The notes under the pieces are model-generated. The model was not told where the DNA came from. It saw nothing but the letters and a program-made list of their open reading frames with translations, and ran no database searches. From the NCBI GenBank assembly GCA_039812685.1, contig JBDIBB010000189.1:1-6841 (forward strand): 6,841 nt of DNA. The letters are read 5' to 3'. This stretch comes from JBDIBB01 sp039812685. Its GTDB lineage: Bacteria; Acidobacteriota; Vicinamibacteria; Vicinamibacterales; JAFNAJ01. Each line of letters starts with the position of its first letter. The first letter of the stretch is position 1. Both the position numbers and the translations under genes were made by a program. Below are positions 5,617 to 6,841 of the stretch, one piece after another.

Positions 5617-6357
5617 GTGGATCAGACTCGTCGTCTCTATACCGACTTGGCGTGGTTGTGGCCGATGTGGGGCGCCGCCGCCGATGAGTACGCGCACTAC
5701 TGTCGACACGTCTCGGCCTTGGTTGAACGGTTCGCTGAGCGTCCGGCGAGCACATTGCTGGACATCGGGTGCGGCGGGGGCAAGAACGTCTTCAATCTGA
5801 AAGAGACGTTCCGTGTCACCGGAGTGGATCTCAGTCCCTCGATGCTGGCCCAGGCCAGCGAACTGAACCCGGAGAGCGTGTTCGTCCAGGGAGACATGCG
5901 GAACGTCCGGCTCGGGACGACCTTCGATGCCGTCTTGATGGACGACGCGATCTCGTACATGACCTCCCTGGCCGACCTCACGGCGGCGCTCCGCACCGCG
6001 CATGTGCACTTGAACCCGGGCGGGGTCCTGGTTGCGACTCCGGACGTGACCGTGGAGACATTCCAACAGAACAGGACGACCGTGACGCCGGGCACGGACA
6101 GACGGAACGAACTCGACGTCGTATTCATCGAGAACGTGTACGATCCCGACCCGTCCGACGAACAGTACGAGACGACGGTCCTCTATCTGATCCGTGACCG
6201 CGGGCACCTTCGCATTGAGACCGACCACTGGAGGATGGGCCTCTTCTCACTCGACACGTGGAGGCGTGTGCTGCGGGACACGGGGTTCGACGTCTGCGAG
6301 GGACGCTACGACACTGGCGAGGATGGGTACACCGTGTTCGCCTGTGTGAAGCGGTGA
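5617..6357 (+). CDS. Class I SAM-dependent methyltransferase
   Basis: A cytoplasmic 246-residue methyltransferase with the Rossmann-like class I fold; the methyl acceptor (small molecule or protein) cannot be told. Residue numbers count from GTG 5617. The N-terminus MDQTRRLYTDLAWLWPMWG is typical of a bacterial subgroup with a Trp-rich cap. Motif I is LLDIGCGGGKN (47-57), followed by VTGVDLSPSML, where Asp71 should contact the SAM ribose; GDMRNVRL (92-99) is the adenine-binding region; FDAVLMDDAISYM (103-115) is motif IV; LNPGGVLVATPDV (132-144) is the post-motif strand. The C-terminal half has the subgroup segments VFIENVYDPDP and YETTVLYLIRD and ends YTVFACVKR, complete. It lies 150 bp after araC on the same strand, with its own ribosome site and a hairpin between, so shared transcription is possible but not shown. 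An alternative GTG at 5611 would add two residues. Confidence 0.93.
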   Translation: MDQTRRLYTDLAWLWPMWGAAADEYAHYCRHVSALVERFAERPASTLLDIGCGGGKNVFNLKETFRVTGVDLSPSMLAQASELNPESVFVQGDMRNVRLGTTFDAVLMDDAISYMTSLADLTAALRTAHVHLNPGGVLVATPDVTVETFQQNRTTVTPGTDRRNELDVVFIENVYDPDPSDEQYETTVLYLIRDRGHLRIETDHWRMGLFSLDTWRRVLRDTGFDVCEGRYDTGEDGYTVFACVKR

Positions 6358-6672
6358 GGGGTGATGCCTGCGTGACCCACAGGGGGCCGAGACCTTGCGG
6401 ACACCGGCGCCACTCGGCGAGACGAGGACCACGCCGAGATCCTCGAGAGCTGGCCCGCGGTGAGGTCGATGGCAGTGCGGCCGCCGCCCTCAGCATCGTG
6501 TCACCCCTCCGCGACTCGCGACCGATCCGCTCGTCGGACGGGCCGCCGCACCTTGGCCATGGCCATGCGCCATGACACCGAGAGCAGATCGTGAAGAGCG
6601 TTGAGACCGTGGCGTTTGACCACTCGGGGCTGGGCCGCCTGCGCGCGCGGGCCGCCGGTGAGGAGGCAGCCG
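6358..6672. other. 315-bp stretch without a convincing gene
   Basis: Between the methyltransferase stop and the ankyrin gene no frame on either strand resembles a known family. It holds a 7-bp inverted repeat, CTCGGCG (6413-6419) / CGCCGAG (6432-6438), with a 12-nt spacer and no T-run, and a perfect 12-bp palindrome TGGCCATGGCCA at 6554-6565. A 29-codon plus-strand frame beginning with GTG 6591 ends in TGA at 6678-6680, overlapping the ankyrin start; I saw no good ribosome site for it. A minus-strand frame over about 6501-6710 gives 69 residues that I do not recognise with confidence. Confidence 0.55.
6413..6438. terminator. Possible hairpin after the methyltransferase gene
   Basis: A 7-bp perfect inverted repeat, CTCGGCG/CGCCGAG with a 12-nt spacer, begins 56 nt after the methyltransferase stop. 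The missing T-run and long loop make intrinsic termination uncertain. Confidence 0.22.
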
Positions 6673-6841
6673 ATGCCTGACGTGGATACGACTGCGCTGC
6701 TCGATCGCATCGCGAACGGCCGGACCGACCTGGTCTGGGAGCACGTCGCACGCGGCGGGACCGCCTCCGCCAGGAGCGCCGATGGAACCTCGCTCCTGGA
6801 ATGGTGTGCCTACTTCGGGGATGTCAGCGCCGTTCGCTTCC
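6673..6841 (+). CDS. Ankyrin-repeat protein, N-terminal 56 codons only
   Basis: ATG 6673 is preceded by a strong AGGAGG (6661-6666) with a 6-nt spacer. The visible protein begins MPDVDTTALLDRIANGRTDL and reaches DGTSLLEWCAYFGDVSAVRF (37-56), which has the ankyrin pattern: a DG-T-L turn, then helices with the A--G---A-R spacing of the consensus. The start resembles, from memory, a group of short bacterial ankyrin-repeat proteins of about 200-220 residues with a similar N-terminus. Such proteins act in the cytoplasm through protein-protein contacts; no partner can be inferred. The gene is open to the right edge with no defect. It lies 315 bp after the methyltransferase on the same strand; functional linkage is not supported by anything seen. 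Confidence 0.82.
   Translation, partial: MPDVDTTALLDRIANGRTDLVWEHVARGGTASARSADGTSLLEWCAYFGDVSAVRF

Noticed and set aside
6501..6710. Minus-strand frame of 69 codons containing a stretch NALHDLLSVSWRMAMAK that faintly recalls the N-terminus of an ion-channel protein
   Set aside because: The match is short, no membrane segment follows before the stop, and no ribosome site supports it. Kept only as part of the unexplained gap.

Overview
The window is uniformly GC-rich, densely coding bacterial DNA with strong GGAGG-type ribosome binding sites and two GTG starts. Two enzymes carry Gram-negative-style export signals, and the gene families are typical of soil or environmental high-GC bacteria (Acidobacteriota, Proteobacteria and similar). 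I cannot fix the lineage from the sequence alone. No tRNA, rRNA, CRISPR array, insertion sequence or phage gene was seen.

Layout, left to right: (1) a minus-strand exported type-B carboxylesterase whose C-terminus runs off the left edge; (2) a 301-bp divergent intergenic region; (3) a plus-strand aldo/keto reductase (AKR); (4) a minus-strand secreted alpha/beta hydrolase closely resembling esterase 713 of Alcaligenes, convergent with the AKR with only 15 bp between stop codons; (5) a 360-bp divergent intergenic region; (6) a plus-strand AraC-family regulator with the AraC_N sensor domain; (7) a plus-strand class I SAM-dependent methyltransferase; (8) a 315-bp stretch without a convincing gene; (9) the first 56 codons of an ankyrin-repeat protein, cut by the right edge.

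The most interesting signal is regulatory. The upstream regions of the AKR gene and the araC gene each carry two direct-repeat half-sites (consensus about CGCA[C/G]GATCRGGCA) exactly 21 bp apart. In both regions the proximal half-site begins exactly 36 bp before a -10-like hexamer of the form TAnnCT. This is the layout expected for an AraC-type activator that binds two adjacent half-sites and touches the -35 region. The simplest reading is that the AraC protein encoded here controls both the AKR and itself. That would make genes 3 to 6 a small carbonyl- or ester-responsive regulon, with one or two exported esterases releasing alcohol, acid or carbonyl products and a cytoplasmic NADPH-dependent reductase handling aldehydes or ketones. 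The regulatory assignment is inference from motif and spacing; the enzyme families are seen directly. The methyltransferase and ankyrin genes look like a separate unit.
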